In this document: positions 36,388-51,270 of the stretch, piece after piece | How the letters are laid out: every line of letters starts with the position of its first letter | Numbering within the stretch: position 1 is the first letter of the stretch | DNA from: Pogona vitticeps | Taxonomy: Eukaryota; Chordata; Lepidosauria; Squamata; Agamidae | Direction of reading: 5' to 3' | Assembly (NCBI RefSeq): GCF_051106095.1 | Contig: NC_135783.1 | Coordinates: 61,111,947-61,175,946, forward strand | DNA length: 64,000 nt | Translations under genes and position numbers: made by a program | Notes under the pieces: generated by a model | Seen by the model: only the letters and a program-made list of their open reading frames with translations | Told to the model about the DNA's origin: nothing | The model's database searches: none

Positions 36388-36929
36388 TGTGACAAACCCA
36401 GACCTACTGGGATCTGCCACACAGGTTACACTAAGCTGCCACCAACCATTCCCTGTAAGAAGTCACACAGACCAGGGATGGATTTTTAAACAATAAAAGA
36501 ATAAGGTTTATTTTAAATACACACAGGAAAATAAAATAATCAGGTGAATAAAATAAAGTAACGTGGCTTATTCTCACTCATACAAGCATACAGTTTGGTT
36601 CACCCAGAACCTTAACTTAAAGCACAGACCCTGAACCTATCAGTTCTGGCTAACCAACAGACACCTGAACCTATCAGGTTGGTACTCTGACACACAGTAG
36701 TACCCTGTCTGACACACAGACTCCCACAACAGCTTCTTCTTCCCAGCTGCTGCTTCGTCACATCCCAGTGTCTCTCAGCATCTCTCAGTGTCTCTTCTCT
36801 CACCACACAGGCATCACATATTTATACAATACAGCCCCTCCTCCTGATGTCCCGCCTTCCACTCCCCATAGGATGGAACTTTCCCTCCAAACCCATGACA
36901 GACAGGTAACATCAGTGCTGTATGTAACA
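36388..36929 (-). repeat. LTR, upstream (5') copy
   Basis: Same 542-bp length, ends and internal landmarks as 31253-31794. A 64-codon chance frame within is identical in both copies, which supports very low divergence. Confidence 0.93.
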
Positions 36930-37522
36930 CACCCCACATAGTGATTTGTTGTCATCATTGTTTACCAATCAACAATCATGCAGTTCAAGAGAGGATAACT
37001 CTAATCTGGTTATTGCTATTGTTATGTGCTGATATGTGACACATACAATATTGTTATGGGTCAATAATGGTGCATATGGTGCCCTCTCATTAGCTCCAAC
37101 TAAAATAGGCAATGGTCAGGGATTAGGGAATCTGAAAAACAATATACTGTATGACCACCACCCCCATCTTTGGGGGATTGGTTCCAAGCTCACCCCTGCA
37201 GATGCTGAAACATGTGGAATGCTATTGTAATAGTAAACATTATACATAGCATGGTCTCTGGCTCCTTCTAGGGACCAGTTCTGGTAACTTCATCATTACA
37301 AAAATATATTTGGGGGTATTTTTCTTTTAATATTTTTAATATTTTCAGAAGCTGGATAAAGGAAGCAGCAGATACTGATCCCATGGATAAGGGGGCCATA
37401 CTGTATGTATCACTGTATCACAGATCCCTTTTACTCCAGCATGCTGATTACTCTTTCTCATTTGCTTTCTGGTACCCGTGATGCAGGTACCTGTTACCTT
37501 CTCAGTCCCAGAGTCTCTAGAG
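36930..37522. other. Intergenic, nothing recognised
   Basis: Begins with the right CACCC target duplication. No gene or named repeat seen. Confidence 0.45.
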
Positions 37523-37647
37523 CAGTAGTTCCCAACCAGATGTTCCTGGACTACAACTCCCAGAAGCTTTCACCACAACTGTGTTGGCTTGGATTTCTGA
37601 GAGTTGTAGTCCAAGAACATTTGGGGCATCAAGGTTGGGAACCACGG
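37523..37647. mobile_element. Short hAT-type MITE, copy 2 (125 bp)
   Basis: Ends CAGTAGTTCCCAACC and GGTTGGGAACCAC are inverted. Flanks CTCTAGAG (37515-37522) and ATCTAGAG (37648-37655) agree at seven of eight positions, the 8-bp duplication expected for hAT. The interior arms ATGTTCCTGGACTACAACTC and their inverse match copy 1 at 16604. Confidence 0.85.
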
Positions 37648-37759
37648 ATCTAGAGCAAAGAGTAGGGACATACATATTGAGTTGATGAGTTATTACACTT
37701 CCAATCCATGTTTCCCCCAAGCAGATCATGACGACGTACATAGGTCTCCCCTTACTTCC

Positions 37760-37925
37760 ACTTCAGTATTATCCTCACAAGAACCCTGTAAGGTAGATTA
37801 ATCTGAAAAATATTGGGCCGTGTTCCCCCAGTGAGTGGTTCATGGCCGAGTATGGATTTGAACCTGGGCTTCTCCAGGACTGTTATCCTGGATTCAGACC
37901 ACTGCTTGAGGCTGCTCCTCGCCCT
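37760..37925 (-). mobile_element. tRNA-derived SINE fragment
   Basis: TCCTCACAAGAACCCTGTAA and GGATTTGAACCTGGGCTTCT (inverse B box), ending near CAGACCACTGCTTGAGG, are the pattern of a diverged tRNA-type SINE in reverse orientation. Confidence 0.6.
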
Positions 37926-38487
37926 CATCAGCAGACATATAGCTTCTGCTCTCTCCCTTTGTCCCTGGGTTGCCTGAGCTGTCCCCAGAGGCCAAGAACT
38001 GCAAATCCCGGGAATGACATGAAGCAGGAACACCAACAGCTGAAAAGAGCTCTTCTCACCCTCTTAGATCAGCCCACTCTGTCCTTGCCAAACAGAAGCT
38101 CTCTCTGGGACACCCAGCCATTCATCAGAGCTGGCCATGAATGCTGAGCCATTTGTTCCCTTCTGGGTTGGTGGCCTCAGTACTTGGCCATGCAAAGAAA
38201 TATCCCCCCCCCCGACTCTGCTCAGCTGTTATTCCCAGGGACACCCATGTTCAACTGAACTCTCTATTCTAAAAATGGAAAACAGCTACTGGCAGTTCAA
38301 AGGAAGGAAAGACAGCTTCACCAGGAAAGCTCCCAACAGATTCCCTCACCAAACAGCGAGCCTCTTTCTAGCTAGAGAGCACTTATAACTGTCGGCTACC
38401 ACCCCGGCTCATCTTGGAGGTGCAGCTTGAGAAGCAGAGCAATGGTCAGCATGGTCACTGGGCAGCAGGCCGGCTAGTAACTCAAAG

Positions 38488-38725
38488 AGCCTTGTGGTAT
38501 AATGGTTAAATTGCAGTACAGCAGTCAAGACCCCTGCTCAGGTAGTCAGCTTCAGGTTGATTCAGCCTTCCATCCTTCCAAAGGCAGTAAATTGAGTACC
38601 CAGCTTACTTGGGGGTGGGGGGTGGGGGGAGCAATGTGAGACCTGCATAATTAAAGTGTAAACCACCCAGAGAATGCTGTAAGCTCTATGGGGTGGTATA
38701 TAAGCAGCACACTTTGTTTTTGCGT
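38488..38725 (+). mobile_element. tRNA-derived SINE with TATATAAGCAG-type tail
   Basis: The head AGCCTTGTGGTATAATGGTT, then AGGTTGATTCAGCCTTCCAT and CAGTAAATTGAGTACCCAGC, and the tail GTAAACCACCCAGAGAATGC with GGGGTGGTATATAAGCAG, follow a SINE type frequent in squamates. Confidence 0.75.
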
Positions 38726-39731
38726 TCTGACTAATTCTTGGGACTCGACCAAGACGTTTTGCTCTCCCAAATATTTCTTGAAAATGGGGGTTCTCCTTTG
38801 AAGAGGTAATCATTTGGCCCCTTGTAGTGCCACAAAGGCTACAGATCTGTTTACAACTGCATCTTTTCAAGCACTGCTTATTGTTTTCTTGGTGTACTGG
38901 CGTTCAGCATATTGCAGTCCTAGTCAACCATGTAACAATTTTTCCCCATGTTCGTTTGGATTGTTTTTTTAAAAAAGAAGAATGCTAGGCCAAGAAAACT
39001 TGAGCACCAGTTTTCAAGATTATTTAGTACAGATGATATGGCTTAGAGCCAGTGGCACCTGGACCAGACGAGACCCAGGGAACACATAGTCAAATCCCTC
39101 GCCATCAGTTAAGTTCTCTGGGTGATCTTTGGCACATCCCTCTTTCTCCATAGGGTTGCTGCTCTGAGGAAAACTTTGAGCTGGAGGAGAGACATCCACA
39201 TAATACCCCAAACTCCTTGTGACAGGATAAAGACATCACAAATACTGTGAGCAGTTAGTTCTTTCATGGTGATCTAGTATCTTTCTGTACCATGCGCGTC
39301 TCTCACATGTCAGGTTAGATGATGGACTGATGATGTGTTAAGGGAGGGAGAAGCACAGCTTGACCTTCACATTTTTAAAAAATCATTTCTGGAATATTTT
39401 GGAGCATTTTAGAACAGCAGAGTCCTTCTTCAGTGGCAATCTACAAAGGATTACAACTAAAAAAGGTAATTACAAAATTGTTTAGATGAATAGGACATAT
39501 TTATTGAAACAGTCTTGTACACAATTTTGTTTATACAGCGATACACAGTGCTATAATAAATGTTCGCCACTGGCAGTATGAGTCCCAGAATCCTGTGAAA
39601 ACATGACTTTAGTGACAGCTAGAAAAATAAATAATGATATCCAGAGCTTTGAACACTGGTTTTAAAGTAATTAGCTCACCATTAGTTCACCCCATTAGTA
39701 ATTACTTTACAACTAATGTGTTAGGAAATTG
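38726..39731. other. Intergenic, nothing recognised
   Basis: AT-rich sequence with no gene or named repeat. Confidence 0.45.
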
Positions 39732-39774
39732 TTATTAATGTATTACTTTATTATATCATTGTCATTATCATTAT
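39732..39774. repeat. 43-bp direct repeat flanking the R4-like LINE, left copy
   Basis: TTATTAATGTATTACTTTAT and the following bases recur at 41094-41136 with one mismatch. It may be a long target duplication or a duplicated flank. Confidence 0.85.
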
Positions 39775-40760
39775 TATATAATACAAGACACAGTCTTTCA
39801 CTGGTATTATATCTAAGTATCAGTTAAATAGCAATGTAGTATGTATGCTGTTCTTGATATTGCCATCTATTGCAGTTCTGATGGTGTTATTTCACAGATC
39901 TGCAGCTGATTAAAATATTTTATAAAATTTTACTGCATTGTTCCCAATTGCCAATGACTATAAGGACCACTGAAATATGCTTCATCTACAAGCGAGTTAT
40001 TTTTATTGCCAGATCTCTGTATTCTGGCATCCCTTAGAATTGCAATGTGAATTATCGAGGCATTTCTTCAATCTATTACTGTTATGTCTGGTGTATTATG
40101 CTCAAGGTTTCTCTATGTTTCAATCAGAAAGTCCCACAAATTCACAAGTAGGTTGTTTTCTGACACTTTTTTACCTGATGTTCTTGGATACTGACAGACT
40201 ATATTTTTTACATAATGACCACTGTATTAATTTTGCAACTCTTTCATGTCTAGCTTTGTAGTCTGTGGAATCTTTGAACATTCACACAGATGAGGTGTGA
40301 TTCAGTTTCATCTTTTTCCTGGCGGAATTGACATTTGCTGCTTACACTAATGAGTTGAATATCAGCTTTCATTACATTAGTTTGGAGTGCTTTTTCTTGT
40401 GCAGCAAAGATCAAGCTTTCCATTTATTTCTTGATGGTTCGCAGTTTTAGCCATGTCCAAGTAAAATTATTATCCAGTGTTCCATCAATATTTCTCAGAT
40501 ATTGCCCATGCAGTAGTTTATTTTTCCACCTATTTAATTTATCTTCAAATTGTTGTTTCTTATATTCAGCCTTCATTTCTGTTATTTTCAAGATGTTTTT
40601 CATTTTCCCCGCTTTAAGTAATTTTTCTCTACTTCTATTAATACAATCATTTAGGCTTCTTTTTTCTTTTTCAACTACCTGTTGTATTTGTAGTAATGGT
40701 GAAAATGGGTTATTATCATCTCCGCCATCATCATTCCTCACAGCCCACTGAACGTGAGCT
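39775..40760 (-). mobile_element. R4-clade-like LINE, 3' part, decayed
   Basis: The minus strand shows RWKNKLLHGQYLRNIDGTLD, TWTWLKLRTIKK, a stop, then SLIFAAQEKALQTN and a C-C-H-C-like cluster (KCQFRQEKDETESHLIC). Near the end a decayed IVIGNWEQCSKIL recalls the PIVIGALG motif. These are marks of R4/Dong-type non-LTR elements, which end in a restriction-like endonuclease. The 3' end runs into TAATAATGA-like repeats. Stops and frameshifts are several. Confidence 0.7.
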
Positions 40761-40957
40761 GTGTGCTATATATAACTTCCTTGAATATTAGATCATTCCC
40801 AATTACACTAGGATATTCATAGGTATTTCCTTTAAAATGTGCTATCCTAAGTAAGAGAGCCTTCTGCAGTTGCCATACCACGATCTCATGTACTTCAAGA
40901 GTATAAAGGTACAGTAGTTTTCTTGGTGTTTTGGTATTGCCCCTAAAACATCTTTTT

Positions 40958-41000
40958 CCTCCTCCTCCTCCTCCTCCTCCTCCTCCTCCTCCTCCTCCTC
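40958..41000. repeat. (CCT)n microsatellite
   Basis: About 14 uninterrupted CCT units, leading through CACC directly into the ATT array. Confidence 0.97.
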
Positions 41001-41004
41001 CACC

Positions 41005-41099
<95 letters not shown>
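41005..41099. repeat. (TTA)n / (TAA)n microsatellite
   Basis: About 31 ATT units, that is TAA on the minus strand, overlapping the right copy of the 43-bp direct repeat. The proline- and isoleucine-rich frame over this tract is not a gene. Confidence 0.97.
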
Positions 41100-41103
<4 letters not shown>

Positions 41104-41136
41104 ATTACTTTATTATATCATTGTCATTACCATTAT
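41094..41136. repeat. 43-bp direct repeat flanking the R4-like LINE, right copy
   Basis: Matches 39732-39774 except one T/C difference and continues from the TTA array. Confidence 0.85.
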
Positions 41137-41949
41137 ATATATAAATAATAAATCTCAAAAAATTGTTTTAAAAAAAACAGCAAAATTGTTCCAAAACTAC
41201 CTCCCTCAAAGTCTAAATAACAGAGTGAACTTTACTTATTACACAAGAAACCTCTCAAGTCAATATGTTCTTTACAAAAACAGCATCATCATCTTTTCAT
41301 CCCTCCAAGCATTCATCAGAGATAACACTGTAACTTCTAATACAGTACATTCAAGTACTAAGACTTTGTGATCTGCAGCTCAGTCACGTAGCCACAGAAT
41401 ACTAAATAAGTAAATAATTTTGTACCGGACACAAAACCCAATATTGTACATGTGGGGGTTTCTTCTCTTTTAAAAGGTGAGTGCATACTAGGTGTTTTGT
41501 TTGTACAACATGTAACTTTTGCCACAAGCAGCTTCAATGCACCTTACAGCCATAATGAGGGTGAGAGTGAGGAAACAGTGTAAACCCCCCCCCACACACA
41601 CACACACAAGATTAAACAGCAGCCAAACTGGTTTCTCTTATTTAAAGTCTGCAGGGCCCACTTTCTCTCAGTCCCTCATCACCTGCTGGAGTGGTTTTAG
41701 GGGGGACATGCTGTTGTTAAAGACCAAGGAAAGTTACATCCGAAGCAGTTTTCTATTGAGTCAAGAGAGAGCCATTCAGAAATAAGCGTTCTGCTCCTGT
41801 GGTTCTGCAAATGGTGTAAAGACACTGAGTCCCCCAGTTCTGTTACTTTCTGCAGCCTTAGCTTGGCGATGGTTAGCTTGGCTAACCTTTGTGTTAGACC
41901 ACATTCCACTAGCCATCACTGGAACAAGGCTGGTATGTAGCTTCTGGAG

Positions 41950-42116
41950 CAGTGGTCCCCCAACCTTTTTGGCACCGGTTGGGGGTGGCTGTGTGTGCGT
42001 GCGTGCGTGTGTGTATGTATGTGGGGGTGCATGCGTGGGCAGGGTGTGTGGGCGGGGGGCCGGAGATCTGTCTCTACAGCCTGATCCTGCCTGAACCGGT
42101 GGGTTGGGGACCCCTG
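41950..42116. mobile_element. hAT non-autonomous element (167 bp)
   Basis: Starts CAGTGGTCCCCCAACC and ends GGTTGGGGACCCCTG. The 8-bp flanks TTCTGGAG (41942-41949) and TTCTAGAG (42117-42124) differ at one base. The interior is GC-rich with GGCCGGAGATCTGTCTC and GTGTGTGCGTGCGT-like repeats. It is related to the GC-rich block at 60992. Confidence 0.9.
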
Positions 42117-42124
42117 TTCTAGAG

Positions 42125-44150
42125 AATGCAGGAAGGAAAGTTACCGGGATCAGGTCCTGTACAAGCTCTATGGAAAGGAATGTTTGCTGTGGCAGAGCAG
42201 AACTTCTGGCTTCGCTTCTGCACCAGGCAAGGCTCAGCTAACAGAGCCCAAACTATGTACTGTAAGCCAATTCAGGATCTTTAATTGCTCCCCCTGATTA
42301 TGAAAAGAGTGTAACCAGACCTTAATCTTTATGAAAGGATTGCCTTTCCAACTTTATGTCATTGGACATCTGTTGCATTGGATATTTCCCATGAGGCACT
42401 CCAGATAGCTGGCTGGATTCATTACTAAGCATGGTGATTGGGGCTTAGTCAACTAAATGCCTCCTTGTGTTCGTCTCTTCTGGCACAAAGCATACGGTCT
42501 GCACCTGCTCTTTGCTGCTGATGTGGTTCAGCTGCCAAGATCCTGTCACTGAGCAAGGGGCTGCCTGCTTGTGCAGGGAGATTGGACTTATCTGCCGACA
42601 AAGACGCTGCTAGTTTGTCTGTGTGTGTGCGCGTGCACACCCACACCCACACCCACCAGGCCTGCTCTGTCTCCGTGTTTCCTTCCTGACACTTCAAAAG
42701 TCAAACTCTGGTGTGTGACAGACTAAGGAAGACAGGATATTAGGGCAGACCATGTCTTTCAAGTTAGGCATGTGAGGTGGTGGTGGTTAGCTGTGAGGTA
42801 AAGGTTCACAATGTTTGGGGCAGAATAGAAACACTTCTGAGAATCAGAAGACTTCTTTTGTCCATTCTTACACATCAAAGAATAGCCAACATGGTGCCCT
42901 CCCAATGGACTGCATGCCCCACACTCCTGACAATAGGCCACACCAGCTGGAGTTTATATTCTCCAAAACATTTGGTTAGTCACGTTTGTACAGTATATTT
43001 CCAATGAGGATGAAGTTAAAGGGAGCTGGGTTGCACAAGAAGGTCAGAGTGGAGTTTCTCTGGAGTACAGTAGACAGTTGGGAGTGATTTTTGTCTCATT
43101 CAGAGGGGGAGCCTTCCAGGAATCTGTCAGGTCATCCGATATTGTAACATGCCAGAGTGCTAAAGCAAGCGTTCAGTCAAACAAACATTGGACAAGATGA
43201 CCTTGTGGTCCTTTCCATTTCCTGAGCTCCGATCAAACTGGAAGCATGAATCTGATGGAATTCCTTGTCCTCAGTAAGAGGAGTTTAAAAAGGAAGAGGA
43301 GGAGGTGGGAAGGAAAATTAAAGAGGAGGCAGTAGCAGGGAACGGAAAGTTTCTTTGCTTGGTAAGTACTAATCTGGCTTGACCTCTGGAGTATTTTCAG
43401 CCTTTGGCACAGCTCAGTTTGATGCCGAGTAATTGAAGAAGGGGCTGTGACTGAGGGGCCGAGCACATGTTTTTACATACACAGCACCTCCGGTGCAATT
43501 CCTGGAATCTCCAGCTAAAAGATTTTGTATAGCAGGACTCAGACTGACCTTGGACTTAACTTTAATCAATCAGCATAGTTGAGCTAGTAAGATCATCTGT
43601 CTAATTCCATGTAAGGTAGTTCTGGATATCCATAAAATGGAACTTAGAACTCTGCAGGTTCAATGGCTTTCATCTTGGTAGTAAGATGTCACATGCAAAC
43701 AAAGCTCTAAGTTTGTGATAAAGATTGCTCATCTTTGTAAATCTTGACTATGGGGGGGGGGTGCTTTCATGAAATCACAGGTCTCTAATATTATTTGCCT
43801 TATTTAAGGGGATGTTCATGTGATTCATGTGTGGTGCATTGTGGATTTCTTATATGATGCTTGCTCTGCTGCTTTGATAAGGATGAGCCTGGAATTACTG
43901 CCACATAGTTTTACTTCTTATGAACCTCCTCCCCACTCCCCCATGCTTTCCAAAATATTGCAATTATTTGAAATAAAGCCAGGAAGAGTAGCTTGAAGTA
44001 CTGCAGCCCACAGCATTTTGTGAGAGCAATAAATCACACCAAAGCCAGCTGTGTTGGGGCATGACAGAATGACAGATGATTTAATGCTTCTTGAAGTTCT
44101 CTCTCTCTCTCTCTCTTTTGTTCTTTTCCACAGGGCATAATTTGAAAAAT
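42125..44150. other. Intergenic downstream of ACTA1, nothing recognised
   Basis: Apart from short GT/CA and C runs near 42620 and a (CT)n at 44099-44115, no gene or named repeat. Minus-strand ATTAAA (44079-44084) or CATAAA (44177-44182) could serve the ACTA1 poly(A) site. Confidence 0.45.
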
Positions 44151-44369
44151 AACAAAATGAGGTAAAATAAATTAATTTTATGTACACTTTACATACACTC
44201 AGTGTCACATGGCATCTGCAACAACAGTAACAAAGACATTGTTACAAAATAGAACATGTTAACTTGGCCATAGCAGGTGTTCAACACCCTGCAGCTCACA
44301 ATGTTGTCATCCTGAGAGTAGTTAGCAAGTAGTAATCGTAATAATAATGATCCTTTCTGTAAACCACGT

Positions 44370-48600
<4,231 letters not shown>

Positions 48601-50419
48601 CTAAAGGAGAAACAGAAGCAAGTATTGTTCACAAGAGGCACCAGGTGTCCTGCTGCAAGCATCTACGAGCCTGAGGCTAGCAAGTTTCTGTGCTTAGAAG
48701 GCAAAGAACAGCCTGGGACAGCCTAGCCCGGCTGCTGGGCAGTCAGCTATCATGCTTTGCTTTAAGAGCGAAGGTAATCACCAAGAAAGCATTCCATACT
48801 GGACCAAACCAATCTGCCTTTCCTTCTCCTTCTTGCCTGCTTGTTCAGCTGATAACTCAAATGCAAGTAACAGCTGAATCCGTAGCAAAGGCAGCAAAAA
48901 ATATTTGGGTTTGAGTAGGTTCACCATGTTTAATCAAGGATTAAGTCCAATTTATTTTGGTAGGGCTAACTTCCAAAGTCAATAGGCTTAGGGCTGCAAC
49001 GCTACAGTGCAAGACAATGTGGGGCTACACAGAAGCAAATTGTGCTAAGAGCCATAGGACTTATTCTTGGGCAAGTATGCTTTGCTGTTGTGGCAGCTGT
49101 CTTGGCGAGAGGAGGGGGTTGGAGATCAGATTTAAACCCAACTTTATTTTTAGAGGAGTTGAGTGGGCCACCCACTTCATCTAGACTTCCATACTAGTTT
49201 GACCAATATGCCAAGTGCACACAAAAGTCTTTGGAATTAAGTCTGTTTCCATGGGGCTTATCTTGGTGGTTGCTTTGCCTTGTAAGAAGGAAACAGGAAA
49301 ATAAAACATCTGCCCATCCTGAATAGTGAGTGAGTCAAAACATAAAACAGTTCCCCAGATGTGGGTTTTTCTCTCTTGCAGATTTGCTTCCTTGGGAAGA
49401 ATTTAGAGCACACATCCACCCAATGTTAGCCAGGTGAGTTGCAAAAGTGCAACACATAGGTTGTCTGGCAAACAGAGGTGCTTGTCCTCTCTCAAGACAA
49501 CCTGCTGCATGCTACAAACCCCAAGAGGAGTTGCAGAAAGTGCCAATCAGATGGGATCTTCCCCTGTATGGGATGATCAACCAAAGTACTGTATTAGTAA
49601 AGTGAAGTATGAAAAAGAAATAACCTAAAATGTTAACGCAAGCAAGCAGGCAAAATAAAACAACCCTCAACCCAACTGATTTAATTCATAGTTGAACTGT
49701 CTTTGCAGGGAAATTGTCATTCACCTGAATAAGCGCTACACAGAAGGATCATAGACTGGTGGGCCCTGAAGAGTCACTGCATTGCCTCAACTAGAACTGA
49801 TCCATTGAATCAATCCGTTGCAAGTGAGGAGTGATTTGTTAATCCCAGGCATTTACTGCTTGCATGCAGGAAGTTCTAGCCTCCAGCCACCCTGTCCATT
49901 TTACCACCCGTGCCAAGGGGCTGACACTGACTTCCTTAAAGTCACACTAACATTCAGCCCGCATCTCTCGTTTGTTTGTTTGTTTTGTTTTGTTTTGTTT
50001 GCCGTGGGAGCCCACTGATTTAGGAATTGAGTGATTTAATCCTAAAATACTCCATTCATCCCCAGAACTTGAATTGCCTAAACCTCGGGGGTGGGGGGTG
50101 GGGAATTCAGGTGCAATTTAAAAGTTTGCAGACTTTAAAAGAAAAAGTGTGGTTGCCTCGAGAGAGAGAGAACAAGACCTTCAACCACATCTGGAAAAAG
50201 CAACCAAGAACAGCAGCTGAAGAGCGATAGATAGAAGGCTGGCCAGAGGCAGCCGTTTCTTGCTCGCCTCTGCTTTCCGCCGGAAAGCCGCCGCTTGACT
50301 GCTCCCGCCTTTGGCGGCTTGTCGGGTCGGGTCGGCTTCCCCTCTGGCCGGTGTTTAGCTTCCATCCTGATCGTGGGGGGCAAGCGCCCGGTGCCCTTCT
50401 CCCCACCTGACCCACTCAC

Positions 50420-50483
50420 CTGAAAGGTGGCTCCTGGCTCTTAGCTCCGGTCGCTGCTTCTCCCAAGCAAGCTCGGCTGCACG
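50420..50483 (-). other. ACTA1: ACTA1 exon 1 (non-coding)
   Basis: A 5' UTR exon ending CCACCTTTCAG before a GTGAGT donor at 50419. The start is placed about 30 bp after the TATA box and is approximate. Confidence 0.85.
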
Positions 50484-50508
50484 GTGGGCTTTCCCAGAGC
50501 CCGGCGCC

Positions 50509-50518
50509 TTTTATATAG
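50509..50518 (-). promoter_or_regulatory. ACTA1: ACTA1 TATA box
   Basis: Minus-strand CTATATAAAAGG lies about 90 bp before the exon 1 donor, the correct distance for a start near 50483. Confidence 0.9.
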
Positions 50519-50566
50519 GCTCTCGACGGCCTCTTCCCTCCCCGCCGCCGACCCACAGGAATGTCT

Positions 50567-50576
50567 CCATATTTGG
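50567..50576 (-). promoter_or_regulatory. ACTA1: Proximal CArG box (SRF site) of ACTA1
   Basis: Minus-strand CCAAATATGG, a perfect CC(A/T)6GG, about 90 bp before the start. This is the position and sequence of the proximal serum response element of avian and mammalian ACTA1. An adjacent GGAATG at 50558-50563 fits a TEAD/M-CAT site. Confidence 0.9.
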
Positions 50577-50694
50577 GTGTTGGGCATCGAGCGAGCCCAG
50601 GCGGCCCGGCCGGAGCCCCCCAGGCCCCTTGCGAGGCCGCGGGGCTGCCCAAAGAAGGAGCGCCCTGGCCCGGGCCCAGGTAACACGGCCCGGC

Positions 50695-50704
50695 CCGTAT
50701 AAGG
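50695..50704 (-). promoter_or_regulatory. ACTA1: Possible distal CArG-like box of ACTA1
   Basis: Minus-strand CCTTATACGG has one departure from CC(A/T)6GG and lies about 215 bp before the start, within the GC-rich promoter. Further CArG-like boxes are usual in this promoter. Confidence 0.55.
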
Positions 50705-51270
50705 AGTGTCTGCCGGGCCGGGACCTCCTCCGCGCCCCCTCCCCGGACGGACGGCCGGGACGGCTCCTGCCCCAAATAATCCCCTACATCGCCATGCCCG
50801 GAAAGGAGAAAGAAGCGCCGGCGGGGAGGTGGGGCTCGACGGGGCGCCCCCCCCCCCGCTCACCCACGGAAAGGAAGGAAGGAAGATGTCTGGGGGGCAG
50901 AGGGCGCCCGGGGGAAAGGGGAGAGCCCTTGCCGCCCACCGGCCCTCCCTTTCGGCGGCGCCGGGAGCTGGCCGGCAAACAGCTCGACGGGGCCCCTCGC
51001 CGCCCGCCTTTGTCCCGGTTGTGGCGGGGAAAAGGCGGACGTCGCGCGGCCCGAGGCCCAGACCTGTTAGCCTCCCCCCCCCCCCGCCGGCTTTGCTCGG
51101 AGCGGGCGGGCGTGAAGGTGGGCTTGGCTGGACGGGAGAGAGGCTGCCGCGGGAACCGAGCGAGTCGGCGCAATCCCCGTGGGTGTCTGCTTCGCTTATA
51201 GCCCACGGAGCTCCGTGGCGCGGACGCCCAGGTAAGCAGGTCTGCGAGATACAGGCTTTGAGGGCGGAAG

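Larger units (their letters stand above)
31253..36929 (-). mobile_element. Gmr1-like Ty3/Gypsy LTR retrotransposon fossil, young
   Basis: Two 542-bp LTRs (31253-31794 and 36388-36929) in direct orientation begin TG and end CA on the element strand. A 5-bp CACCC duplication flanks the element (31248-31252, 36930-36934). Next to the right LTR, five bases in, a TGG-starting primer site is seen. Next to the left LTR is a purine tract (inverse of 31795-31808). The LTRs look almost identical, so the insertion is recent. One long frame carries the capsid and enzyme parts, in an order with an integrase-like region before reverse transcriptase, as in Gmr1. Not every expected part can be recognised, so I count it as broken, with perhaps one or two breaks. 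Confidence 0.93.
50250..51270. promoter_or_regulatory. ACTA1: CpG island over ACTA1 promoter
   Basis: Very GC- and CpG-rich, covering exon 1 and about 0.8 kb upstream, with several C-runs. The long frames on both strands are by-products of the composition and are not called as genes. Confidence 0.7.

Noticed and set aside
40931-41371. Poly-proline and poly-isoleucine protein of 146 codons
   Set aside because: Translation of adjoining CCT and ATT microsatellites.
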